From positions 59,632 to 123,631 of the forward strand of contig CAYPHA010000005.1 in assembly GCA_964410215.1 (NCBI GenBank): a stretch of 64,000 bases of DNA, in the 5' to 3' direction. Source of the DNA: CAYPHA01 sp964410215. Its GTDB lineage: Bacteria > Calditrichota > Calditrichia > Calditrichales > CAYPHA01. A program made the translations under genes and the position numbers. Under the pieces are notes generated by a model. It searched no databases. It saw only the letters and a program-made list of their open reading frames with translations, and was not told the DNA's origin. Shown in pieces: positions 52,135-61,046 of the stretch (position 1 is its first letter; each line of letters starts with the position of its first letter).

Positions 52135-55100
52135 CTATAACCCATCCATGGGCAACTGTACTATAAATGTGGTTCCCTTCCCCGGTGTTGATTCCACATG
52201 AATGCTCCCGCTGTGCTTTTTGACTATCACATCATGAGAAATTGAGAGCCCCTGCCCCGTCCCCTTGCCGATTTCTTTTGTCGTGAAAAAAGGATCAAAA
52301 ATTTTCTTTTGAATATCCTCTGGAATTCCGGTTCCGTTATCACTTATACGTATCTCGACTGTGTTGTCGAAATACTTAGTAATAATACTGATTGTCCCTT
52401 TATTGTTTTCCCTGCCCGGGCATTCAGTAATGGCATGGGCTGCATTGATGATCATATTCAGTATAACCTGGTTAAATTTATCAGGGTATAAAGGAACCGG
52501 CGGTATATTTTTTTGAAAATCGGTGTGCAAATCGGCGATATATTTCCATTCATTACGTGACACAGTGATCGTGTTGTTTATAGCCCGATTGATATCAACT
52601 CTCGTTTTTTCCTTGCTACCGGGATGAGAAAATTCTTTCATAGCTTTTACAATTTTACTGATTCTTTCAATACCATCGAGTGACTGCTCTACGGCTCTGG
52701 GAATTTCTTCGGTAAGAAATTCAAGATCAAGTGTTTTCTCCAGATGGTCCATTTCTTTAATGTTCTCCCCGACATCCCGACCGTTCTTATAGGCACTTTT
52801 TGTTTCATCTATTACTTTTAACAATTGTAATATATCGTTGAATGCATCTTTAAAAAAATGGGTATTATCTCCGACAAATTGTATAGGTGTATTGATTTCG
52901 TGGGCAATCCCTGCCGCTAACTGACCAATCGATTCTAATTTTTGGGCCTGGGCAAGGGCCTGTTCTGTTTCACGCAATTGGCTGATATCAACAAAGCTTA
53001 CAAGGGATTGCCGTCTTCCATCGATTTCAAGGTTAACAGTGTTTTTCAGAACCGGCATTTTCGTCTCATCCGGAAGCAGTAAAAAGAAATCCGTATTCAC
53101 ATTACTATGTTCCGGGTTACCGGGTGCATCTTTTCCCTGCTCCGAGGCCCGCATAAACTCCTGGTAACGCTTACCGATAATAGCTGTTTTATCACGCTGA
53201 AGCATCTTTAAAGCAGCCGGGTTTATATAGTTGATCGACTCTTTTTCTGAATCGACAATCATTATCCCTGCAGGAACAGATTCCAGAATCAGGTTCAGAT
53301 GATCTTTACTGGCCCTCAATTCCTGTTGAACAGCTTTAATCTCGGTAATATCCAGCATTGTTCCGATAAGTCCCGCCACCTCATTTTGTTCGTTATAAAA
53401 TACAGCCTTATGAAAAACAACATTCCGAATCTTCCCGTCCATACTTTTTACTTCTGCTTCATACTGTTGCGTTCCCGATTCAGTTAACAATTCTACATCC
53501 ATTTCATGATATTTTCGGGCAAATTCTTCAGGATTTAAATCAAATACGGTCTTCCCGATCATCTCTTCTTTCGTCGTAGAAAAAAACTCCGTAAATGCCT
53601 CATTACACCCTAAATACTTCCCTTCCTTATCTTTATAAAAAACAGGTATGGGTATCGCATCAAGAAGCGCACTCAAAAAGGCTTCATTCTGTTCCAGTTG
53701 CTTTTCGTATTTTTTTTGTTTTGTTATATCCCTCGATATACCGAATGTACCGATTATCCTTCCATTCTCATCATGCAGCGGGGCCTTGACTGTCGAAACC
53801 CATGAAACACGTCCATCCGGCCAGACTTCCTGTTCCTCAGATCGCATCGAATGACCGGTTCGTATTATTTCTCTTTCATCTTTAAACGTTTTTTCCGCAT
53901 GGTCACTGGCAAATAAATCGAAGTCTGATTTGTTGATAATTTCATCCGCGCTTTTCAAACCAAAGTACATCAGCATGCCTTTATTCACGCGAATAAATCG
54001 GCTATCCTTATCCTTATAATATATCTGATCAGAAATATTGTTCATCAGTGAATCCAGCATGTGTTTTTCCCTATAAAACGCATCCTCCGCCTTCTTTTGC
54101 CCGGTTATATCCTGTTTAAGGGCAATAAACTGAATAATGTTATTTGATTCATCAAGGACCGGACCAATGGTAGCATCCTCCCAGTATAATTCACCGTTTT
54201 TTCTCTTATTGTGAAAAAGCCCTCTCCACGTTTTACCCCTGGTAATCGTTTCCCAAAGCACCCGATACTCATCATCTGAACTTTCACCCGACTTCAATAC
54301 CCGGGGATTCTGTCCGAGAACTTCATCGAGCGCATATCCGCTGATCCTGCAAAATGCCGGATTGGCATATTCGATATTGCCTTCAACATCCGTAATAACA
54401 ATTGACAGGGGACTTTGTTCAACACTGCGTGACAACGTGAGCAGCCGGTTTTCATATTCTTTTTTCTTAATGTAAACGGAAACCTGACTGGCAATCAATT
54501 TAAGATATTGCAAGTCTTCAGCGAAGTGACGGGTGTTAAAATGATAACTTTTTGCAATAAGTATCCCTGCCGATCGTTCGTTCACAATCAATGGAACACC
54601 CATCCAGTATTTTGCTTCCGGATCCGGATCTTCCAGTTTTTTCTCTCTTATAAAGGCCTTTATTTCTGATCCCTGCAGTAAAAGTGCCTCTTTCTTTTTT
54701 AACACATAACCGCAGATGGTATTTTCAACCTGTATGGAATTATTGTTATTTTGTACATGCCGAATGTAAGGATTATGTATTGTCTCTGTAGATTTATCAT
54801 ACATACCGATATAGAGTTCACGGGTATCGAGAAGATTACCGAGCTCTTCATAGATAGTCTTAAAAAAATCCTTTTCCGAAGTGGATGAATTGGCCATAGA
54901 CGTAATTCTCAGAAGTGAACGCTGAATTTGTTCATTCTTTTTCCGAGAGGAAATATCCCTCACCACACCAATGGTATGCCATTTACCATCAATTTTTGTC
55001 GCGGAAAGAGACAATTCGACAAATACGGTTTTTCCTGATTTATGGATTCCTTCCAGTTCAACAAATTTCCCGATCAGATTTCCTTTGCCTGTATTGACAA

Positions 55101-55719
55101 ATTGACTAAAATTTGCATTATACTTTTCCCGCATTTCTTCAGAAACAAGCAGATCATGCAACTTTTCCCCCAGGATTTCCTCGCCTGTATACCCGAACAT
55201 GTGCTCTGCCGCCTGATTCCAAAATGAAACTTTCCCCTCAGGATCAAGCATAATAATCCCGTCAAGTGCCGCTGAACTGATGGATCTTAATTTCAGCTCG
55301 CTTGCTTCCAGGGCTTTTTGTGCCCTCTCTATTTGTATTTTTTCTTCATATTCCCGCAAGGCGCGTTTGATAACCGGTACCAGCGCTTTAATATTTTGTT
55401 TAAGTACATAATCCGTGCAGCCTTCTCGCAGACTTTCTATTGCTTTTGCCTCCCCTATGGAACCGGAAAACAGGATAAACGGAATATGCTCATCCAAATC
55501 CCTGACAAACTTCAGGGCACTTAATCCATCATAGTCCGGCAAAGAATAATCTGCAAGTATCAGATCAAAATCATGGATCCTGAACTGCTCCTTAAATTGC
55601 GATTTATACTTAACCCATGTTATTTCAACATCGAATTCCGCGGATAACAGTAATTTTTTAACCAATTCCGGCATTGTTTGTTCGTCTTCAAGATAGAGAA
55701 TAGTGACATGTTTGTTCAT
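52135..55719 (-). CDS. Hybrid sensor kinase: REC-PAS-GAF-PAS(x4)-HisKA-HATPase
   Basis: 1194 soluble residues. The N-terminal receiver (DLILADYSLPDYDGLSAL) precedes a PAS (ALDGIIMLDPEGKVSFW), a GAF domain (KDFFKTIYEELGNLLDTREL) and four more PAS units (SVEQSPLSIVITDVEGNI, LMNNISDQIYYKDKDS, LLDAIPIPVFYKDKEGKYLG, ILESVPAGIMIVDSEKES). The kinase core has LAAGIAHEINTPIQFVGDN as H-box and DNGTGI plus GTGQGLSISHDVIVKK. It is first in transcription order of the eight-gene cluster and so probably shares its promoter region (55720-56016). Confidence 0.92.
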   Translation of the reverse strand: MNKHVTILYLEDEQTMPELVKKLLLSAEFDVEITWVKYKSQFKEQFRIHDFDLILADYSLPDYDGLSALKFVRDLDEHIPFILFSGSIGEAKAIESLREGCTDYVLKQNIKALVPVIKRALREYEEKIQIERAQKALEASELKLRSISSAALDGIIMLDPEGKVSFWNQAAEHMFGYTGEEILGEKLHDLLVSEEMREKYNANFSQFVNTGKGNLIGKFVELEGIHKSGKTVFVELSLSATKIDGKWHTIGVVRDISSRKKNEQIQRSLLRITSMANSSTSEKDFFKTIYEELGNLLDTRELYIGMYDKSTETIHNPYIRHVQNNNNSIQVENTICGYVLKKKEALLLQGSEIKAFIREKKLEDPDPEAKYWMGVPLIVNERSAGILIAKSYHFNTRHFAEDLQYLKLIASQVSVYIKKKEYENRLLTLSRSVEQSPLSIVITDVEGNIEYANPAFCRISGYALDEVLGQNPRVLKSGESSDDEYRVLWETITRGKTWRGLFHNKRKNGELYWEDATIGPVLDESNNIIQFIALKQDITGQKKAEDAFYREKHMLDSLMNNISDQIYYKDKDSRFIRVNKGMLMYFGLKSADEIINKSDFDLFASDHAEKTFKDEREIIRTGHSMRSEEQEVWPDGRVSWVSTVKAPLHDENGRIIGTFGISRDITKQKKYEKQLEQNEAFLSALLDAIPIPVFYKDKEGKYLGCNEAFTEFFSTTKEEMIGKTVFDLNPEEFARKYHEMDVELLTESGTQQYEAEVKSMDGKIRNVVFHKAVFYNEQNEVAGLIGTMLDITEIKAVQQELRASKDHLNLILESVPAGIMIVDSEKESINYINPAALKMLQRDKTAIIGKRYQEFMRASEQGKDAPGNPEHSNVNTDFFLLLPDETKMPVLKNTVNLEIDGRRQSLVSFVDISQLRETEQALAQAQKLESIGQLAAGIAHEINTPIQFVGDNTHFFKDAFNDILQLLKVIDETKSAYKNGRDVGENIKEMDHLEKTLDLEFLTEEIPRAVEQSLDGIERISKIVKAMKEFSHPGSKEKTRVDINRAINNTITVSRNEWKYIADLHTDFQKNIPPVPLYPDKFNQVILNMIINAAHAITECPGRENNKGTISIITKYFDNTVEIRISDNGTGIPEDIQKKIFDPFFTTKEIGKGTGQGLSISHDVIVKKHSGSIHVESTPGKGTTFIVQLPMDGL

Positions 55720-56094
55720 TGTCTATGTCCGGTTTTATTTGTATCAAAACATTATTATTCTGTAGCAATTCTGGCTTATAAATCTCTTTTGTCCTGTTAA
55801 TCATTATCGGTAGATGGATTTAAAAAATAAATCATATATTTTTTTTATCGGATTTCACCACTTATCGACTGTCCAATGGTAAAGAAGTCGGCTCCATTTA
55901 TAAAATCTTGTTTGACATGTTCATATTTTGTTTTTATGCCAAAGGCGTGGTAAATTCAACGTATAGACATGGTGGCTTTCATTAATTTAATCGGCTAAAT
56001 AAATGACTAAGCTATCATGTCCTTAATATTTTTTAAACGTATGTTCTCAAATTCAGGAAGAATCAATTTTAACCGCACCTTTCTTTTAAAAGTT
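55720..56094. other. Divergent intergenic region between signalling cluster and AraC-type gene
   Basis: About 375 AT-rich bases between divergent starts. I see no gene or strong palindrome. Promoters for both directions should lie here, but no box is convincing by eye. Confidence 0.4.
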
Positions 56095-56658
56095 ATGATA
56101 AAACTTTATATAAAATACATGGTCAGCCTGCGATGCAAAATGATGGTAAAAGAAGAGCTGAAAAGACTGGGAATTAAATATGTGGTCGTTGAGCTCGGTG
56201 CGGTAGAAATTCTGGAAGACATAACACAAGAACAACGTGAACAATTGAAAATAAACTTACTCAAGTCCGGATTGGAATTACTGGACAATAAAAAGAGCAT
56301 CCTGATTGAAAAAATAAAAAATGTGATTACTGAAATGATTCATTATTCAAATGAATTGCCTAAAGTGAATCCTTCAGAATACATAAGTGAAAAACTGGGG
56401 TATGATTATACGTATCTGGCAAACACGTTTTCAGAAGTCAAGGGTATCACCATTCAACAATTTATAATCAACCATAAAATTGAAAAAGTAAAAGAACTGC
56501 TTTTATATGACGAGCTGAATTTAACAGAAATATCCTACAAACTAAATTACAGCAGCGTAGCACATCTATCCAATCAATTCAAAAAAGTCACTGGTCTTTC
56601 TCCTTCTTTTTACAGGAAACTCGGGCAAAAACGTAAAAACAATCTGGAAAACCTGTGA
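56095..56658 (+). CDS. AraC-family transcriptional regulator
   Basis: About 187 residues from ATG at 56095; the frame is open to 56017 but the family usually begins near MIKLYIKYMVSLRCK. The N-terminal half is a small ferredoxin-like domain (YVVVELGAVEILEDITQEQR). The C-terminal half has two helix-turn-helix motifs (LSEKLGYDY-type YISEKLGYDYTYLANTF and LTEISYKLNYSSVAHLSNQF followed by KKVTGLSPSFYRK). Members of this family occur in several FCB bacteria. It points toward the racemase/dipeptidase cassette 200 bases downstream and could regulate it; this is inferred from position. Confidence 0.88.
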   Translation: MIKLYIKYMVSLRCKMMVKEELKRLGIKYVVVELGAVEILEDITQEQREQLKINLLKSGLELLDNKKSILIEKIKNVITEMIHYSNELPKVNPSEYISEKLGYDYTYLANTFSEVKGITIQQFIINHKIEKVKELLLYDELNLTEISYKLNYSSVAHLSNQFKKVTGLSPSFYRKLGQKRKNNLENL

Positions 56659-56730
56659 TATATGTAATAGTTTTCCATAGATGTGTAATGTTTTACGCCT
56701 GAATCCCCCTACCTTATGTGACATCAATAA

Positions 56731-56838
56731 ACCACGGGTAACTTTTGTGCGGTGGTAATTGATTCGGGCGAGGTACTGAACGGTAAAATTATCCCCTTCG
56801 ACGCCTCAGTGTATTCATTAAAAAAACCTGCAATTTAA
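56731..56838 (+). pseudogene. Possible coding remnant upstream of the DUF1611 gene
   Basis: A 35-codon frame between stops reads NFCAVVIDSGEVLNGKIIPF and ends in TAA, with more even composition than its surroundings. There is no start codon with a ribosome-binding site and no recognised family. It may be the tail of a lost gene. Confidence 0.3.
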
Positions 56839-56856
56839 CAGAATAAGAGAGAACCC

Positions 56857-57951
56857 GTGAAAGCAAATGCTTTAGTATATAGTGAAAATGAATTTGGAAT
56901 GATAGACGGCAAAGTTGCAAATGGACTGGCCAGGCATTCTGAAAAGTATAACATACTTGGCATTATCGATAGTACAAAAGCAGGCCTTGATGCCGGAGAA
57001 TACCTCGATGGAAGAAAAAACGGAATTCCGGTATTCGCGCATATCGATGATGCCATCAAAACCCTGAACTTTGTCCCTGAATATTTTATTTACGGTATTG
57101 CTCCGCTCGCTTCATTTTTGGACAAAAGCCAGAGAGCGATAATCATTGAGGCCATGAAAAAAGGGATGAATATCGTAAACGGTTTGCCGGAATTTTTCAG
57201 CGAGGACAAAGAATTCATCCAAAAGGCGCGAGAATATGCTGTCCTGATTCTTGATATTAGAAAACCACCACTGAGGAAAGACCTTCATAATTTCTCCGGG
57301 AGCATCCGTAATATCAAAACGCCGGTAATAGCCGTTTTAGGGACAGATTGTGCCGTCGGCAAGCGAACAACTGCGGTAAATCTGGTTGATGCTTTGAAAG
57401 AAGAAGGATTGAACGTCGTATTCATTGCAACGGGACAAACCGGAATACTTCAGGGTTCGACCTATGGTATTGCTGTAGATGTTTTGAGTTCCGGTTTTGC
57501 AACCGGAGAAGTTGAAAATGCCATTCTCAACGCCTATGAAAAAGAAAATCCGGATATATTCATCGTCGAAGGACAGGGTGCTTTAAGTCATCCTGCTTTT
57601 ACTTCATCAAGCGCTATAATCAGAGGATCCTTGCCTGATGCAATTATCCTGCAGCATCCACCAAAAAGAAAGAATCATTGTGATTATCCTGACATACCGA
57701 TGCCCACAGTTGAGAGCGAAATCGAGTTATTACAAGTCTTCTCAAAGTCGAAGGTCATCGCTATCACCATCAATCATGAAGATATGACCGATATTGAAGT
57801 AGAAAACACAATACGTGAGTATGAATATAAATACAATTTGCCTGTCACAGACGTCTTACATCATGGTTCCATGAAACTTGTTAAAAAAATATATGAATTA
57901 TTTCCACAACTATTAATAACAACTCCTGTGATATGGCAACTCCAAGAATAG
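56857..57951 (+). CDS. DUF1611-family P-loop protein
   Basis: 364 residues. An N-terminal Rossmann-like domain (ALVYSENEFGMIDGKVANGL, IIDSTKAGLDAGEYLDG) leads to a P-loop domain with GTDCAVGKRTTAVNLVDAL, VFIATGQTGILQGSTYGIAV and IVEGQGALSHPAF. DUF1611 includes DgcN, described as an N-acetyltransferase in D-glutamate use; whether this member does the same is unknown. The start is GTG with AAGAGAG upstream. It overlaps the racemase gene by 19 bases, so the two are coupled. Confidence 0.88.
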   Translation: MKANALVYSENEFGMIDGKVANGLARHSEKYNILGIIDSTKAGLDAGEYLDGRKNGIPVFAHIDDAIKTLNFVPEYFIYGIAPLASFLDKSQRAIIIEAMKKGMNIVNGLPEFFSEDKEFIQKAREYAVLILDIRKPPLRKDLHNFSGSIRNIKTPVIAVLGTDCAVGKRTTAVNLVDALKEEGLNVVFIATGQTGILQGSTYGIAVDVLSSGFATGEVENAILNAYEKENPDIFIVEGQGALSHPAFTSSSAIIRGSLPDAIILQHPPKRKNHCDYPDIPMPTVESEIELLQVFSKSKVIAITINHEDMTDIEVENTIREYEYKYNLPVTDVLHHGSMKLVKKIYELFPQLLITTPVIWQLQE

Positions 57952-58991
57952 AAATAAATCTCGCTAAAATTGCCCATAACACCAAAACATTAAAAAAGCT
58001 GTATGGTTTAAAAGGTATCGATATCATAGGTGTTTCCAAAGTGGTTTGCGGAAACCCCGGGATTGCTGCGATTTTAGTAAAAGGTGGCATAAAACTTCTT
58101 GCTGATTCAAGGCTGGAAAATATCAGGAGGATGCTTGCCGCAGGTATAAAGGCCCGGTTTGTTCTGTTACGCACACCCTTCCTTAGCCAGGCTGAAGAAG
58201 TAGTTAAATATGCTGATATCAGTTTGAATTCAGAACTTTCCGTTATAAGAGAACTATCAAAGTATGCGTTGGCTTGCAATTCCAGGCATCAAATTATATT
58301 AATGATTGAGCTGGGCGATTTGAGAGAAGGGTTGCTGCCGGCGAAGTTAAATAACACCGTTGATCAGGTATTAAAACTGGATGGAATAAGGCTTGTCGGC
58401 ATCGGTACAAATCTCGCTTGTTTTGGGGGGATCAAACCTGATGATACAAATATGGGTCTTCTTTCTTCACTTGCAGGCGGGCTTGAAGAAAAGTTCGGTC
58501 TGGAATTCGTTTTTGTTTCTGGTGGAAACTCTGCTAATTACGACTGGTTCATGTCTACCAGTGATGTAGGAAGAGTCAATAATTTGCGGTTGGGTGAATC
58601 GATTTTTTTAGGATGCGAAACCCTCCATCGCACACCAATACCCGGGTTATTCACAGATGCTTTCACCCTGGTTGCGGAAGTTATTGAGTCTAAAATGAAA
58701 CCTTCCCAACCCTATGGAACAGTGTATCAGGATGCTTTTGGAAAGATACCCGAGCATGAAGATCGTGGTCAGATAAATAGAGCTATATTGGGCATCGGCT
58801 TGCAGGATGTTCTGGTATCCGGGCTGATCCCCCGATTGGATGTTGATATTCTCGGGGCAAGCAGTGATCATATTATTGTCGACACAAAAAATATGGATAT
58901 AATGGCAGGAAATGAATTGGAATTTGATTTAAACTATGGCTCATTGCTTTCGGCTATGACTTCTCCTTATGTTATTAAAGAGGAAGTTTAA
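57933..58991 (+). CDS. Alanine/ornithine racemase-like PLP enzyme
   Basis: 352 residues of the fold-type III PLP family. PRIEINLAKIAHNTKTL and GVSKVVCGNPGIAAIL carry the likely PLP lysine. LLADSRLENIRRMLAAGIKA, MIELGDLREGLLP, VGIGTNLACFGG and FVSGGNSANYDWF match alanine/ornithine racemase relatives rather than canonical Alr. It interconverts L and D forms of an amino acid; the substrate is not determined. It lies between the DUF1611 gene (19-base overlap) and the dipeptidase gene (2 bases). Confidence 0.88.
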   Translation: MATPRIEINLAKIAHNTKTLKKLYGLKGIDIIGVSKVVCGNPGIAAILVKGGIKLLADSRLENIRRMLAAGIKARFVLLRTPFLSQAEEVVKYADISLNSELSVIRELSKYALACNSRHQIILMIELGDLREGLLPAKLNNTVDQVLKLDGIRLVGIGTNLACFGGIKPDDTNMGLLSSLAGGLEEKFGLEFVFVSGGNSANYDWFMSTSDVGRVNNLRLGESIFLGCETLHRTPIPGLFTDAFTLVAEVIESKMKPSQPYGTVYQDAFGKIPEHEDRGQINRAILGIGLQDVLVSGLIPRLDVDILGASSDHIIVDTKNMDIMAGNELEFDLNYGSLLSAMTSPYVIKEEV

Positions 58992-58993
58992 CA

Positions 58994-59671
58994 GTGAATG
59001 CCCAGGAATATTGTGAAATGGTCGAGCAAAAAGCCCGCCATCACAAGAAATTTTATCTGACTATTCCCATTAAAGAAAACAATTCCCCTTTAATCAGTTT
59101 AAAAGATTCCGGATTTAATTTAGTATATGAACCATCGATTAAAAAAGATTACAAATATTTGGTTAGAGAAGCCGTTTTTGAAAAAATAGGCAGAATAAGC
59201 AGATTACTGGATAAGCAAGACAAAAAATTAATAATTCGTTCTGTCTGGAGATCTTTTGAGCATCAAAAACTTTTATGGGAAAATAAAGTAAAATTTTTGA
59301 AAAGGAATTATCCGAATATTCCATTAAAAGAAATCAGAGAAAACGTTTCGCATTTTATTGCACCGCCGGAATCTTCGACGCATGCAACCGGGGGAGCTGT
59401 GGATGCATTAATATATGATTTGAAAAACGATTGCGTTATGGATTTTGGAACAAATGACGGCCTTGATATCGATCTCACTGATAAATGTTACCCCTACCAT
59501 CCTTTTATTTCCCCTTTGGCAAAAAAGAACAGAAAATTGCTCATTAATCTTTTCGAAAATGAAGATTTCGTTTGTGACTTAAAAGAATACTGGCATTTTG
59601 ATTACGGCAACGTTAGCTGGGCAATTGAAAAAGGAGAAAAATACGCAATATATGGCATCATCAGGGAATAA
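58994..59671 (+). CDS. M15 family D-alanyl-D-alanine dipeptidase (VanX-like)
   Basis: 225 residues. The start is GTG with GAGGAAG upstream, 2 bases after the racemase stop. The metallopeptidase motifs are STHATGGAVDALIYD (zinc-binding His and Asp) and KEYWHFDYGNVSW (catalytic Glu and second zinc His), with IRSVWRSFEHQKLLWE upstream. VanX-type enzymes hydrolyse D-Ala-D-Ala; related M15 proteins also cut other cell-wall dipeptides. No VanH or VanA ligase is near, so peptide use or wall recycling is more likely than glycopeptide resistance. No signal peptide is evident. Confidence 0.92.
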   Translation: MNAQEYCEMVEQKARHHKKFYLTIPIKENNSPLISLKDSGFNLVYEPSIKKDYKYLVREAVFEKIGRISRLLDKQDKKLIIRSVWRSFEHQKLLWENKVKFLKRNYPNIPLKEIRENVSHFIAPPESSTHATGGAVDALIYDLKNDCVMDFGTNDGLDIDLTDKCYPYHPFISPLAKKNRKLLINLFENEDFVCDLKEYWHFDYGNVSWAIEKGEKYAIYGIIRE

Positions 59672-60045
59672 CTAATGATCCTTCCACCGCACCACAAATA
59701 ACTTTTAAAACAATAACAAATCAGACATTTCGTTTGCTATTCATAAGCTTTCAATAAAATTGTCCAATAGATATATCATCATAGTCCTATCAATTAATTT
59801 TGTCGCTAGTAACACACGTTTTAACCCCGCCCGAAAATCATAAAAAAGATGAAAAAATAGTTTTCTATTCTTAATTTGTCTTAAGGATAGGGGGGGTACC
59901 ACAGGATTATACTTGTGGTCATCACCGAGGGGATGCGCGTGGCCATGATCCTGGACAGCAGCGCTCACGTCAAACTGCTGGAACTCAACCGGCAGGACTA
60001 CCAAATTTAAAAGGGATCTGACTTAAAAGCAGGAGAAGAACTGTT
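59672..60045. other. Intergenic region with GC-rich coding-like stub
   Basis: 374 bases. The first 200 are AT-rich without features apart from a G7 run at 59890-59896. The segment 59891-60010 is a 39-codon frame (LVVITEGMRVAMILDSSAHV ... LNRQDYQI, TAA) with GC-rich codons unlike the sequence to its left and like that to its right. It lacks a plausible start and looks like the tail of a lost gene. The following gene has AGGAGAAG before its ATG. Confidence 0.45.
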
Positions 60046-61026
60046 ATGAGGAGAAGTCTGTTATTTAAAATTCTAGTCCTGATACCTTTGATATTTCAAT
60101 GCAGTGATGGCGATAAACATGTGTATATGTTTTCCTATTTTAAAGGCAACGGCGAAGACGGGCTGCACCTGGCCTACAGCTACGATGGATTGAAATGGAC
60201 CGCCCTTGATAATGATCAATCCTTACTTAAACCGACCGTTGGAAAAGATAAACTGATGCGCGATCCCTGTATCATCTCCGACGACCAGGGCACCTTCCAC
60301 ATGGTATGGACGGTCAGCTGGGGGGAAAAGGGTATCGGATACGCCTCCTCCGGGGATCTCATCAACTGGTCGGAACAGCAATACATTCCGGTTATGGAAC
60401 ATGAATCCGATGCCCTGAATTGCTGGGCTCCGGAAGTATTTTTCGATGAAGCACACAAGCAGTTCCTGATTATGTGGGCAACAACGATCCCGGGACGCTT
60501 TCCCGCTACCGACGATCAGGATAACAGCGGTATACCCGGAAAAGGATATAACCACAGGATGTATTATGTTACAACAAAGGATTTTAAGACCTTTTCGGAT
60601 ACCCGTATCTTTTATGATGATGGTTTTAACGTCATCGATGCGACACTTATAAAAAAGGGATCTGAATACATCATGTTCCTGAAAGATGAAACCAACAAAC
60701 CGTTTACGCCTCAGAAAAATATCCGGGTGGCCCGGAGTGATCAGGCGGTGGGACCTTACGGACCGGCTGCCGAACCTATAACCGGTGATTACTGGGCGGA
60801 AGGGCCGACTATCATTAAAATGGATAATCGGTGGCACCTCTATTTTGACAAATATGTACTGGGAAAATACGGTTTACTGGTATCGACGGACCTTAAAAGC
60901 TGGACAGAGAAATCGGATGAACTGGAATATCCCGATGGCATGCGTCATGGTACTGTATTCAGGGTATCAGAACAACTTTTTATGAGTTTAAAAAATGCAA
61001 ATTACACGGCTTCTGAAATTCAATAA
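60046..61026 (+). CDS. GH43-like glycosidase lipoprotein
   Basis: 326 residues. The lipoprotein signal MRRSLLFKILVLIPLIFQC has Cys at 19. The five-bladed-propeller glycosidase pattern is clear: HLAYSYDGLKWTAL, MRDPCIISDDQGTFHMVWT, GIGYASSGDLINWSEQQYIP, CWAPEVFFDEAHKQFLIMWA, FNVIDATLIKKGSEY and YWAEGPTIIKMDNRWHLYFD. The Asp in MRDPC, the Asp in VIDAT and the Glu in AEGPT match the usual GH43 catalytic triad. It probably acts on arabinose/xylose-type or related glycans at the cell surface; the substrate is uncertain. It is followed by a GH92 gene in the same direction. Confidence 0.88.
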   Translation: MRRSLLFKILVLIPLIFQCSDGDKHVYMFSYFKGNGEDGLHLAYSYDGLKWTALDNDQSLLKPTVGKDKLMRDPCIISDDQGTFHMVWTVSWGEKGIGYASSGDLINWSEQQYIPVMEHESDALNCWAPEVFFDEAHKQFLIMWATTIPGRFPATDDQDNSGIPGKGYNHRMYYVTTKDFKTFSDTRIFYDDGFNVIDATLIKKGSEYIMFLKDETNKPFTPQKNIRVARSDQAVGPYGPAAEPITGDYWAEGPTIIKMDNRWHLYFDKYVLGKYGLLVSTDLKSWTEKSDELEYPDGMRHGTVFRVSEQLFMSLKNANYTASEIQ

Positions 61027-61046
61027 GCATGAGGATAATAATTAAT

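Noticed and set aside
58994..59671. Vancomycin-type resistance cluster based on the VanX-like dipeptidase
   Set aside because: No VanH dehydrogenase, VanA-type ligase or VanRS pair is adjacent; the neighbours are a racemase and a DUF1611 protein.
59741..60004. Minus-strand frame of 87 codons before the GH43-like gene
   Set aside because: Composition changes halfway, no recognisable motif, no ribosome-binding site; it is the complement of the coding-like stub.
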